A DNA stretch of 64,000 nucleotides from contig JADYYH010000004.1 of assembly GCA_020853775.1 (NCBI GenBank), positions 1-64,000 of the forward strand. Reading direction: 5' to 3'. The position numbers were made by a program, and so were the translations under genes. Source of the stretch: Nitrospira sp. GTDB taxonomy: Bacteria; Nitrospirota; Nitrospiria; Nitrospirales; Nitrospiraceae. Position 1 is the first letter of the stretch; every line of letters begins with the position of its first letter. The notes below the pieces were generated by a model. That model ran no database searches and was not told the DNA's origin. It saw nothing but the letters and a program-made list of their open reading frames with translations. Of the stretch, positions 1-6,179 are shown in pieces.

Positions 1-20
1 CCGTCGTCCGATTCTCTCGT

Positions 21-145
21 CCGGCGGGGCTTTTCTCGTTCGGCCTCCTCGACGGACTGCACGTACGCCTCCGTCGGCCTCACGTGCGAGAAGCCCCGGC
101 GGGCTTCGGCCTCGAACGCCTCGCGACAGTATTCATGAATAATCC
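21..145. repeat. Palindromic intergenic repeat element (partial)
   Basis: A hairpin-rich non-coding block. GGGGCTTTTCTCG (26-38) pairs with CGAGAAGCCCC (87-97), and inside it GCACGT (59-64) pairs with ACGTGC (82-87) around a GCC/GGC core. It is followed by TATTCATGAATAATCC (near 131-146), which itself contains the palindrome ATTCATGAAT. The nested-palindrome design resembles the repeats at 5793-5999 and 31340-31461, but the sequence differs, so it may be another family. The left limit may lie outside the window. Confidence 0.45.
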
Positions 146-434
146 GGGCTAGGTGGGAGCGAGGAAAGGGGGGCTCGACGAATAAGCTTCACTTTTCACG
201 AGGTGCGAGGAGCGTTGAACAGAGGACGCTGTATTGGAAATCATCGAATCGTTGTATCTCTTTTGATACCGTGCCCGATGGTTTAGATACAAGCTGGGTT
301 CGCCCGAGGGGGGACGGATAACAAATACGGCCATTTACATCACGTCAAAAAATAACCTGAAAGCGAGCGTCGATGGCTTTGGCGCATGCCTTGCTTCTCC
401 TCAAAAGTCGTGATGCGCATAATACCTGCGGGGC
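146..434. other. Non-coding gap, no gene recognised
   Basis: Between the palindromic repeat and the patatin-like fragment I see no convincing gene. A 61-codon minus-strand frame exists (149-334), but it has no recognisable domain, no clear ribosome binding site and runs into repeat-flanking DNA. The stretch is probably debris between the repeat and the degraded gene downstream. Confidence 0.4.
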
Positions 435-911
435 ATGCCGATGGCTACCATTCAAGAGTCGCCAGTGGATCGCTTCTGCGGTGTGGTCATAAAAGACGAA
501 ATTGCCGGCAGCGTGGTGTATCCCAAGGCGAGTGATCTCCTCGCCCATTATTACCGCTGCAGGAGCATCGATGGAGCGTCGGCTGGTGCCATCGCAGCGG
601 GGGTTGCATCAGCGGCATTGTACCGGCTCCTGGGCCGGGTTCGACCTGATCGAGAACATCCGCCGGGGTATAAAGAGCCGATGACCCAGGAGCAACGCCG
701 AAAACTGGATGCGTTCGTCACTGCGCTGCGTGATCTCGCGACTGTCATGACGACTCTGGCCCAGCCGATCCCGTTCAAACCCATCCCCGCCCCGGAGCTG
801 CGGTCCATTCGCCGCTGTAGGGTCGGAGCCGGTGGGTCTTGCGCAGAAGCCCCGACCACCCTGATACGGATTTATCCGAGCGCGGATCTAGAAGCAATAC
901 GTAATAAGTAA
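435..911 (+). pseudogene. Possible remnant of a patatin-like phospholipase
   Basis: The 158-codon frame contains the pentapeptide GASAG (residues 47-51) inside a stretch of the form DGASAGAIAAGVASA, which resembles the nucleophile elbow (G-x-S-x-G) and following helix of patatin-like phospholipases. Intact patatins carry a GGG(x)KG oxyanion motif upstream and an Asp-Gly motif downstream. I see neither, and the protein is about half the usual length. I infer a decayed gene fragment. An alternative is a chance open frame in GC-rich DNA. It precedes the sigma-54 promoter of the regulator and shows no sign of being co-transcribed with it. Confidence 0.3.
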
Positions 912-943
912 AATGACTGTTATTGGGGTCAAGTTGGAGTAGG

Positions 944-960
944 CTGGGGCCGGTGTTGCT
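944..960 (+). promoter_or_regulatory. Sigma-54 (-24/-12) promoter of the NtrC-family regulator
   Basis: The sequence CTGGGGCCGGTGTTGCT fits the sigma-54 consensus YTGGCACGRNNNTTGCW. The invariant GG (946-947) and GC (958-959) are exactly 12 bases apart and the TTGCT block is intact; mismatches are confined to the less conserved CA and G of the -24 element. Transcription would begin near 971, about 90 bases before the likely start codon at 1061. It suggests that the sigma-54 activator encoded just downstream is itself sigma-54 dependent, perhaps autoregulated. Confidence 0.55.
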
Positions 961-1060
961 GTTGCAGTATCGCCTTGATCCGTAACACGTTTCCCCGCCG
1001 GTGCGAGGAGATCTTCGTTGGCCGGGGAAGGTAAGAGAGGGAGGGCGCAGCGCTAGAAAG

Positions 1061-2530
1061 ATGGATCTTGATCGCGCGAATCACATCGTGTTAGTTGCAG
1101 ACTGGAACAGGGCTCGTCTTGAGCGCATCAGAGAGGTGTTTCGCTCTTCTTACCGCGTCGAGCCGGTTTCTAGGTGCGATCGGATCCTTCCCACGGTCCA
1201 TCGCCTGGCTCCCTCGGTCGTGATTTTCCCGCTCCGCTGGCGTCACGTTGCCGACGCCTGCTCTTCGGAAGTGTGCTTGGGGGATCGAGTCCTTGACGCG
1301 GTGATCGGACTCCCTCAGCCGCCGCTGGCGGTCGCCTTCGCCGAGTCTGCTCAATATCTTCCGCTGCCGGAATACTGTTCGCCCTTTGCCAAAGGTGCCA
1401 CCGCGCTGTTGGACGAATCCGATCCGAGGTTCTATCAGGAGTTACGAACCAAGGTCATCACCGGTCTGAAGCGGATCGGAGAAAGCGATAGAAGGGCGCA
1501 TTGTGTTCCCGCACTCCTCGCTTTGGCGGGATCGAGTCCCGCGATACACGGCATACGAGACCAAGTACTGAAGGCAGCCAAACTCAGTGACGCTCCGGTG
1601 TTGATTACCGGCGAGTCAGGAACCGGCAAAGAAGTCGTGGCGATGGCCATCCATCGTTTGGATGAGACACGCGCAAAGGGCCCCTTCATTGCCGTCAATT
1701 GCAGCGCCGTTTCGAGTTCGCTGGCTGAAAGCGAATTCTTCGGCCATAAGCGCGGCGCGTTTACGGACGCCAATTCTGATCGTCAAGGGTATTTTCGAGC
1801 CGCCCACGGCGGAGTCCTCTTTCTCGATGAGATCAGTGAACTCGATCAGAGTTTGCAACCCAAGTTGCTCCGTGCGCTTCAGGAACGATCCGTTCGTCCG
1901 GTCGGAGAGGAAAAGGAGCAGACAATCGATATCCGGATCATCGCGGCCAGCAATAAAGATTTGCCGGCGGAGGTTGCGCGCGGCGCGTTTCGTATGGATC
2001 TCTACCAGAGGCTCGACGTCCTGTCGGTGCGTCTACCGCCCCTGAGGGCGCGTAAGGAGGACATTGAACCGCTGGTGCGGTTTTTCGTGAAGAAACACGC
2101 CTCTTGCTACGCGGGAGTGATTCAAGCGATCGATTCACGAGTGCTCGAACTCCTCACGACGCTCGACTACGAGGGCAACGTTCGGGAATTAGAAAACCTC
2201 GTTCGAAAGATCCTGTTCCATAAAGAGACAGGCGACACCATTGCCATGGCGGATCTTCCCTCGGAGATTGTCGCCCGCATGTGCGACGGTCATCTCTCTG
2301 ATAGCCTGGAGATCTTCGCTGACGCGCTTCTTGAGAAGGTCAAGCAGGGATTGTCGTGCACTGAGGCACTCGCGGAGTGTGAGCGGCTCTTGCTCGCACG
2401 AGCGATGCAAGAAAGTCACGGCTCTCGCTCGAAGATGGCCGCCATTCTCAAGCTGTCCCCGCGCACCCTCTTCAACAGACTCCGAGCCCGTGGATTACTT
2501 GCCCCTACGCAGCAGCTCGAGCAGCATTAA
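1061..2530 (+). CDS. Sigma-54-dependent transcriptional activator, NtrC family, with degenerate receiver
   Basis: The 489-residue protein has three parts. Residues 8-140 resemble a receiver fold but lack the phospho-acceptor Asp: the expected position reads PSVVIFPLRW. Residues about 158-390 form the AAA+ domain, with Walker A GESGTGKE (184-191), GAFTDA in place of the usual GAFTGA sigma-54 contact loop (232-237), Walker B GVLFLDEI (251-258), and arginine-finger/sensor segments later. The C-terminal 45 residues form a Fis-type helix-turn-helix (SRSKMAAILKLSPRTLFNRL). I chose ATG 1061; a GTG at 1001 in frame would add 20 unrelated residues. It lies upstream of, and in the same direction as, the Fap-like locus and is its most obvious candidate activator. 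Without the Asp, control is probably not by phosphotransfer. Confidence 0.9.
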   Translation: MDLDRANHIVLVADWNRARLERIREVFRSSYRVEPVSRCDRILPTVHRLAPSVVIFPLRWRHVADACSSEVCLGDRVLDAVIGLPQPPLAVAFAESAQYLPLPEYCSPFAKGATALLDESDPRFYQELRTKVITGLKRIGESDRRAHCVPALLALAGSSPAIHGIRDQVLKAAKLSDAPVLITGESGTGKEVVAMAIHRLDETRAKGPFIAVNCSAVSSSLAESEFFGHKRGAFTDANSDRQGYFRAAHGGVLFLDEISELDQSLQPKLLRALQERSVRPVGEEKEQTIDIRIIAASNKDLPAEVARGAFRMDLYQRLDVLSVRLPPLRARKEDIEPLVRFFVKKHASCYAGVIQAIDSRVLELLTTLDYEGNVRELENLVRKILFHKETGDTIAMADLPSEIVARMCDGHLSDSLEIFADALLEKVKQGLSCTEALAECERLLLARAMQESHGSRSKMAAILKLSPRTLFNRLRARGLLAPTQQLEQH

Positions 2531-3077
2531 CCTCAATCCGAAAAGAATTCCCCGGTCGAGGTCCGTCGCGGCGGGCGAGTAAGAAATTCGCGCGATCGCC
2601 GTACCACCCGCTGCGGCGCGCGCCCAAGTCGATGGGATGATTTTCGGATCGGGGCTAAACATCGGCAACGTTTTTCCTGCGACTGCTCCTGTCGCTCCGT
2701 AACGATACTGATCTGCAAAGACAAAGACTTAAGGAAATATCACGAGCACCACGCTGGGTGGAGCCGGAAAAATGTTTCTTCCTGTTCCGCTCGTCACAAC
2801 AGAATGAAAGAGCGTAACTCTATACAAAATCTTAGATTTTTTTGCCCGTATTTTCCTGTAGCACTGGTACGAAAGATGTAAGAGCAAGGGGCAGAAGTGT
2901 TTCTAGATTTCGTAGGCGTGAGGCGCATAGCTCCAAACAGCAGCGCCATGGGGCTCGCATTGGCAACCATACTATCTACGAGACAACGAGCCATGTGGAA
3001 GGAGGTGACGCGTCTGCCTTATGAGCGCTCAGCTGTCTCAACCGCGATTCGTTTTTAACCGCTAGGAGGAGGATGTC
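2531..3077 (+). promoter_or_regulatory. Long regulatory leader upstream of the Fap-like locus
   Basis: This 547-base gap holds no convincing protein gene and is AT-richer than its surroundings in the middle part. Visible signals are an imperfect dyad CACCACGCTGGGTG (2747-2760), a weak sigma-54-like element (2864-2880), an anti-SD-like AAGGAGGTGA (2999-3008) followed by a 14-codon frame (ATG 3021 to TAG 3065), and the strong Shine-Dalgarno AGGAGGAGG at 3064-3072 serving the ATG at 3078. A dyad about 110 bases upstream of a sigma-54 element is the geometry of an enhancer-dependent promoter, but each element alone is imperfect. Confidence 0.4.
2864..2880 (+). promoter_or_regulatory. Weak candidate sigma-54 promoter for the Fap-like locus
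   Basis: CTGGTACGAAAGATGTA matches the -24 part of the sigma-54 consensus well (TGGTACGA against TGGCACGR). The -12 part reads ATGTA rather than TTGCA, so the conserved GC is GT. Spacing is correct. Start of transcription would be near 2891, leaving a leader of about 190 bases. The presence of an NtrC-type activator gene immediately upstream makes it worth listing despite the poor -12 element. Confidence 0.25.
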
Positions 3078-4094
3078 ATGAAGAAAGTGACGATGACGAC
3101 AGCAGCCTTGGCGTTGGCCTTTGGCCTGTCACCTATCGCAGGAGCCCAAACAGTCGACAACGGCAGCGCCGCGGCATCGGATCATTCTAAGGCTGCGGTA
3201 AAGACCAATAACAGCACGAATGACAGCTATAACGAGAAGACGATCAACGTCGATAAGACCATTACTAAAACGAATACCGACTCCAATAACGATGGAAAAG
3301 CAAAAGCGTCCGGACCCTTTGGGGCGGCGGCCAACAACCACTCGACGGCCAGCACTTCGTTGAGCTTGGCCTTGACCAACGCCTTTAACAAAAGCTCCGT
3401 GGTCAATGTCACCAAACTCGATGGATATGTGTCCGGTAACAGAATCAGCCACATCGGCAATTACGGAGGCGACGCCTACGCGAAAAGCAATGGCGGCCCT
3501 GGCGGCGATGGCGGCTACGCCACAGCCAAAGCCCGATCCGGTGATGCCTATGGTGGCGACGGTGGCAGAGGTGGCTATGCCAAGGCCAATGGCGGCTATG
3601 CCGACGGTGGCAAGGGTGGTTATGCCGACGGCGGCAAGGGTGGCTATGCGGCCGGCGGTGCTGGCGGTAGTTCTAATGGCAACAATGGCGGCCAATCCAA
3701 TGGCGGCGACAACTATAACAACACCGCCCGCGATGCTGAATGGACAGGCGGCCACGGCGGGTATGCCCAAGGTGGCAACGGTGGCCAGGCCCAGGGTGGA
3801 AACGGTGGTCAGGCAACCGGTGGGAATGGTGGTACGGCAACCGGTGGGCGTGGCGGCGATGGCGGCTACGCGTCCAGCGGCTACGCGGACGCGCATGCCG
3901 ATGGTGGAAACGGTGGAAGGGGCGGCAGAGGAGGGGACGCGTACGGCGGAAGCGCGGGAACCTTCAATGCCTCGAACACGCTCTCCGGGTTGAGCGGCGC
4001 CGCCGGCGTGACCGTCGCCATTCAGAACACGGGGATGGCGAGCCTCCAGCAGGTGGGTGTCACCACAATGGCGAATGTCACGGTCGGTCGCTAA
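3078..4094 (+). CDS. Secreted Gly/Asn-rich repeat protein, candidate fibre subunit of a Fap-like system
   Basis: The 338-residue protein starts with a Sec signal peptide (cleavage likely after IAGA, residue 23). An Asn/Thr/Lys/Ser-rich segment follows to about 75, then a short hydrophobic-polar segment, and from about 130 to 300 a glycine-rich region of GGxGG units. These include tandem 9-residue GGYADGGKG-type copies and 8-residue GGNGGQAQ-type copies. The last 26 residues (313-338) carry an IQN...LQQ...N.T motif shared with the two small proteins downstream. The Shine-Dalgarno AGGAGGAGG is unusually strong, as expected for an abundant structural protein. It lacks the GVNxAAG-type repeats of Pseudomonas FapC, so orthology is not claimed; composition recalls polyglycine-II proteins such as PE_PGRS. 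Confidence 0.75.
   Translation: MKKVTMTTAALALAFGLSPIAGAQTVDNGSAAASDHSKAAVKTNNSTNDSYNEKTINVDKTITKTNTDSNNDGKAKASGPFGAAANNHSTASTSLSLALTNAFNKSSVVNVTKLDGYVSGNRISHIGNYGGDAYAKSNGGPGGDGGYATAKARSGDAYGGDGGRGGYAKANGGYADGGKGGYADGGKGGYAAGGAGGSSNGNNGGQSNGGDNYNNTARDAEWTGGHGGYAQGGNGGQAQGGNGGQATGGNGGTATGGRGGDGGYASSGYADAHADGGNGGRGGRGGDAYGGSAGTFNASNTLSGLSGAAGVTVAIQNTGMASLQQVGVTTMANVTVGR
3591..3850 (+). repeat. In-frame tandem repeats coding GGxGG units
   Basis: Two blocks of short direct repeats lie inside the Gly-rich gene. About 3591-3660 repeats a 27-base unit (GGYADGGKG and variants) and about 3766-3850 repeats a 24-base unit (GGNGGQAQ, GGNGGQAT, GGNGGTAT). Copies differ mostly at third codon positions, which points to selection on the protein rather than very recent slippage. 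Copy number could vary between strains. Confidence 0.75.
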
Positions 4095-4138
4095 GCAGGA
4101 TCCGGCTGGAGGAGCAGCCGCTCCTCCAGCTCTCCTGC
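4095..4138 (+). promoter_or_regulatory. Intercistronic hairpin after the Gly-rich gene
   Basis: Immediately after the stop codon an 11-bp perfect stem, GCTGGAGGAGC (4105-4115) with GCTCCTCCAGC (4120-4130), closes a four-base AGCC loop. It is extended by GCAGGA (4095-4100) pairing with TCCTGC (4133-4138). No U-run follows, so a classic terminator is unlikely. A stable hairpin in this place commonly protects the upstream message from 3' exonucleases and lowers downstream expression, which would favour the repeat protein over the accessory proteins. Confidence 0.65.
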
Positions 4139-4163
4139 CCCATTCATGATCAGAGAGGGCGCC

Positions 4164-4508
4164 ATGCGTATCTTCCTATCAATAGTGGTGAGTGTCCTGG
4201 GGCTCTGCTTGGGCACAGCTCACGCCGGCCCGCCGGACACGACGCCGGTGAGCTCCTGGGGCCATCCAGTTCCGTCGGCCCAGTTGGACGCTCAACGTGG
4301 CGGAATGGATCCCGGCCCGGTCACGATCAATGCCAACATGCTGAACGCCAAGCTGTTCGACAATTCCGCCACAGGCAACGTGACCGGAAATAATACTGTG
4401 ACCGGCGGCGCATTCGCCGGAGCGAGCGGGCTTGCGACCGTCATCCAAAATTCAGGCAACAATGTGATCATTCAGAACGGCACCGTGCTGAACTTAACCT
4501 TGCAGTAG
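4164..4508 (+). CDS. Small exported protein with double-glycine motif and QN-rich C-terminus (Fap-like accessory)
   Basis: The 114-residue protein has a signal peptide ending near residue 21 (AHA), then the segment VPSAQLDAQRGG with Gly-Gly at 46-47, resembling the double-glycine sites cut by C39 peptidases. The remainder is Asn/Thr/Gly-rich and ends in IQNSGNNVIIQNGTVLNLTL (92-114), the motif shared with the Gly-rich protein and with the product of 5207-5716. ATG 4164 is preferred over 4146 because GAGAGGG lies just upstream. The next gene, a C39 peptidase, begins 6 bases after the stop. I infer an exported, peptidase-processed minor component or nucleator of the fibre. Confidence 0.7.
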   Translation: MRIFLSIVVSVLGLCLGTAHAGPPDTTPVSSWGHPVPSAQLDAQRGGMDPGPVTINANMLNAKLFDNSATGNVTGNNTVTGGAFAGASGLATVIQNSGNNVIIQNGTVLNLTLQ

Positions 4509-4514
4509 CACTCC

Positions 4515-5207
4515 ATGCCGACGAAACATGCGATAGGGTTTGTGATCGCCGTGATGCTGTCTGCCGCTTCCGGCACGATGGCGGCCACGGTCGAGGTCAC
4601 TCCGGGGGTCGGAAGTCGCATGTTGCTTCAGGTCTGGAGCATGCGCGAGCTCAAGCTCCGGTCTGTCATCCTCCAAAAATATGATTTCAGCTGCGGCTCG
4701 GCCGCCATCGCCACGCTCTTGACCTACCACTATGGAAATCCCATGACGGAAGAAGTGGCGTTCCGGACGATGTTCGAGCACGGCGATCAAGAAAAAATCC
4801 AGCGCGAAGGATTTTCGCTCTTAGATATGAAACGGTTTTTGGACGCGCAGGGCTATCGCGCAGATGGGTTTGAGGTTTCTTTGGACGACCTCTCGAATGC
4901 CGGCATTCCTGCGATCGTGCTGATGGTGGATAACGGGTATTACCATTTTGTGGTGGTCAAAGGCATGCGGGACAATAAGCTGTTGCTCGGCGATCCCGCA
5001 GTCGGACTGCGGGTGGTGTCGCGCGGGGAATTCGAAGCCGCCTGGCCGAATCGTATTGTGTTCGTCATCCATGACGCTCCGACACGCGGGGCATTCAATA
5101 CCGCCCGCGATTGGAGCGTCCGTCCGAGATCGCCCCTTGGACAACCGGTCGGGGCAGACACATTGAACAGTATTCTGCTGTTCCGACCAGGACGGAGTGA
5201 TTTCTAA
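4515..5207 (+). CDS. Exported C39-family cysteine peptidase, FapD-like
   Basis: The 230-residue protein has a signal peptide (to about residue 24) and then a single C39 domain. Visible catalytic elements are the oxyanion Gln54 and nucleophile Cys60 in QKYDFSCGSAA, His144 in YYHFVVV and Asp160 in LLLGDPAVG. No ABC-transporter or membrane domain follows, so this is a stand-alone periplasmic enzyme like FapD of Pseudomonas Fap operons rather than a bacteriocin exporter. It is sandwiched between two genes for double-glycine proteins and shares a TAATG stop/start overlap with the second (5207), implying translational coupling. Its likely role is trimming the neighbouring proteins after Sec export. 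Confidence 0.88.
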   Translation: MPTKHAIGFVIAVMLSAASGTMAATVEVTPGVGSRMLLQVWSMRELKLRSVILQKYDFSCGSAAIATLLTYHYGNPMTEEVAFRTMFEHGDQEKIQREGFSLLDMKRFLDAQGYRADGFEVSLDDLSNAGIPAIVLMVDNGYYHFVVVKGMRDNKLLLGDPAVGLRVVSRGEFEAAWPNRIVFVIHDAPTRGAFNTARDWSVRPRSPLGQPVGADTLNSILLFRPGRSDF

Positions 5208-5716
5208 TGATTCCCTGTGTGATCGCGAGTCGTCACATGACTGCCGGTCTGATGGGGGCGCTCCTCTGCATGGCGGGTATGGCTCCAGCCATGGCACTCG
5301 AAGCCGGGGAAGACTTTGCGCAGCGGCCACCGGTGAGCGAAGCGGTATTGGACCAGATGCGAGGGGGATTTCAAAGCAGCCCGAACAGTCCCGTCCTGGC
5401 ATTCGGCATCGAGCGGAATGTGTTGGTCAATGGCAAACTCGTCAGTTCCACGGTGCTGACGATCCCCAGCTTATCCCAGCTTGCCGGTAATACGAGCGAC
5501 GCCTTCAAGCTCATCCAAACCGGCGGCGGCAATGCGGTGCTCCCCGGCATGTCTTCGTTGTCACCCTTTATGACCGTCATGCAAAACTCTCTCGACAATC
5601 AAACCATTCAGCAGCAAACCGTCATGAACGCCACAGTGGCCGCGCTCGGTTGGGCCCGATCGCTCGCACTCGGCAACGCGCTGACTCAGGCCACCATGGG
5701 TACGATCCGGCATTAA
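5207..5716 (+). CDS. Exported double-glycine protein with QN-rich motif (Fap-like accessory)
   Basis: The 169-residue protein starts within the stop codon of the C39 gene (TAATG). It has a signal peptide ending near AMA (residue 30). Residues 43-54, VSEAVLDQMRGG, form a textbook double-glycine leader (L at -7, M at -4, G at -2 and -1). The mature part is Ser/Asn-rich and contains MQNSLDNQTIQQQTVMNATV (about 124-144), matching the C-terminal motif of the other two exported proteins, with 25 further residues after it. I infer a substrate of the adjacent peptidase and a minor subunit, chaperone or nucleator (FapA/FapE-like in position, not shown to be homologous). Confidence 0.7.
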   Translation: MIPCVIASRHMTAGLMGALLCMAGMAPAMALEAGEDFAQRPPVSEAVLDQMRGGFQSSPNSPVLAFGIERNVLVNGKLVSSTVLTIPSLSQLAGNTSDAFKLIQTGGGNAVLPGMSSLSPFMTVMQNSLDNQTIQQQTVMNATVAALGWARSLALGNALTQATMGTIRH

Positions 5717-6179
5717 ACATGAATCGCCCACAGCAGCCGATGCCGGTAGATGGCGGTCGTCGCATCAAGCCCTCCTACTCGAACATACATGTCTAGCAGG
5801 CTGCGGAACAACTCGATTATTGCGTCATGCGTCGCGTTTCGCACAGGGGCCGTCTCGCGTCAGAATAACCCACAGGATGCGCAAAAAGGCTGTCCAGCAA
5901 GGCCGCAGCGAACGAAGAGGCGAATCGTACTCGTGCCGTACGGTGAGCCTCTGAGTGATGCGAGAACGCCGCTGGCGGACGTTTTCCGCATCCTGCTAGG
6001 GGCGCTGCACAACGTCGTGATCATCGATCGCGTGGTTCGGTCACAGACATGGTGCGTCTATTTCGTCCACGTGGAAGATGATGACCACTCTTGTCTCGAC
6101 GTCGGTCTATTTCTAAGCCGCACCCTCTCGCAACGCAATCACGCAATATTGACAGCACAACCAGCACCGGAGGCCCGGG
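5717..6179. other. Intergenic region occupied mostly by a repeat element
   Basis: This 463-base gap separates the small-protein gene from the channel gene. About 207 bases are the palindromic repeat (5793-5999). The remainder (6000-6179) has no recognisable gene. A TTGACA at about 6149 is the only promoter-like hexamer noticed, and it lacks a matching -10 element. The ribosome binding site GGAGG for the next gene lies near 6169-6173. Confidence 0.5.
5793..5999. repeat. 207-bp palindromic repeat element with terminal inverted repeats (MITE- or REP-like)
   Basis: The element starts with CTAGCAGGCTGCGGAA (5793-5808) and ends with TTCCGCATCCTGCTAG (5984-5999), terminal inverted repeats of 16 bases with one mismatch. 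Inside, GAGGC (5917-5921) and GCCTC (5947-5951) close a further hairpin with CGTAC/GTACG. It encodes no transposase. The terminal AGCAGGCTGC and a central GTAC-containing hairpin also occur in the element at 31340-31461, so the window contains at least two members of one family. It may have separated a once continuous Fap-like operon. Confidence 0.75.

Noticed and set aside
3129-3896. A 255-codon open frame on the minus strand under the Gly-rich gene
   Set aside because: It mirrors the GGxGG repeats (giving Ala/Ile/Val-rich sequence), has no ribosome site and lies wholly inside a gene with a signal peptide and strong Shine-Dalgarno.
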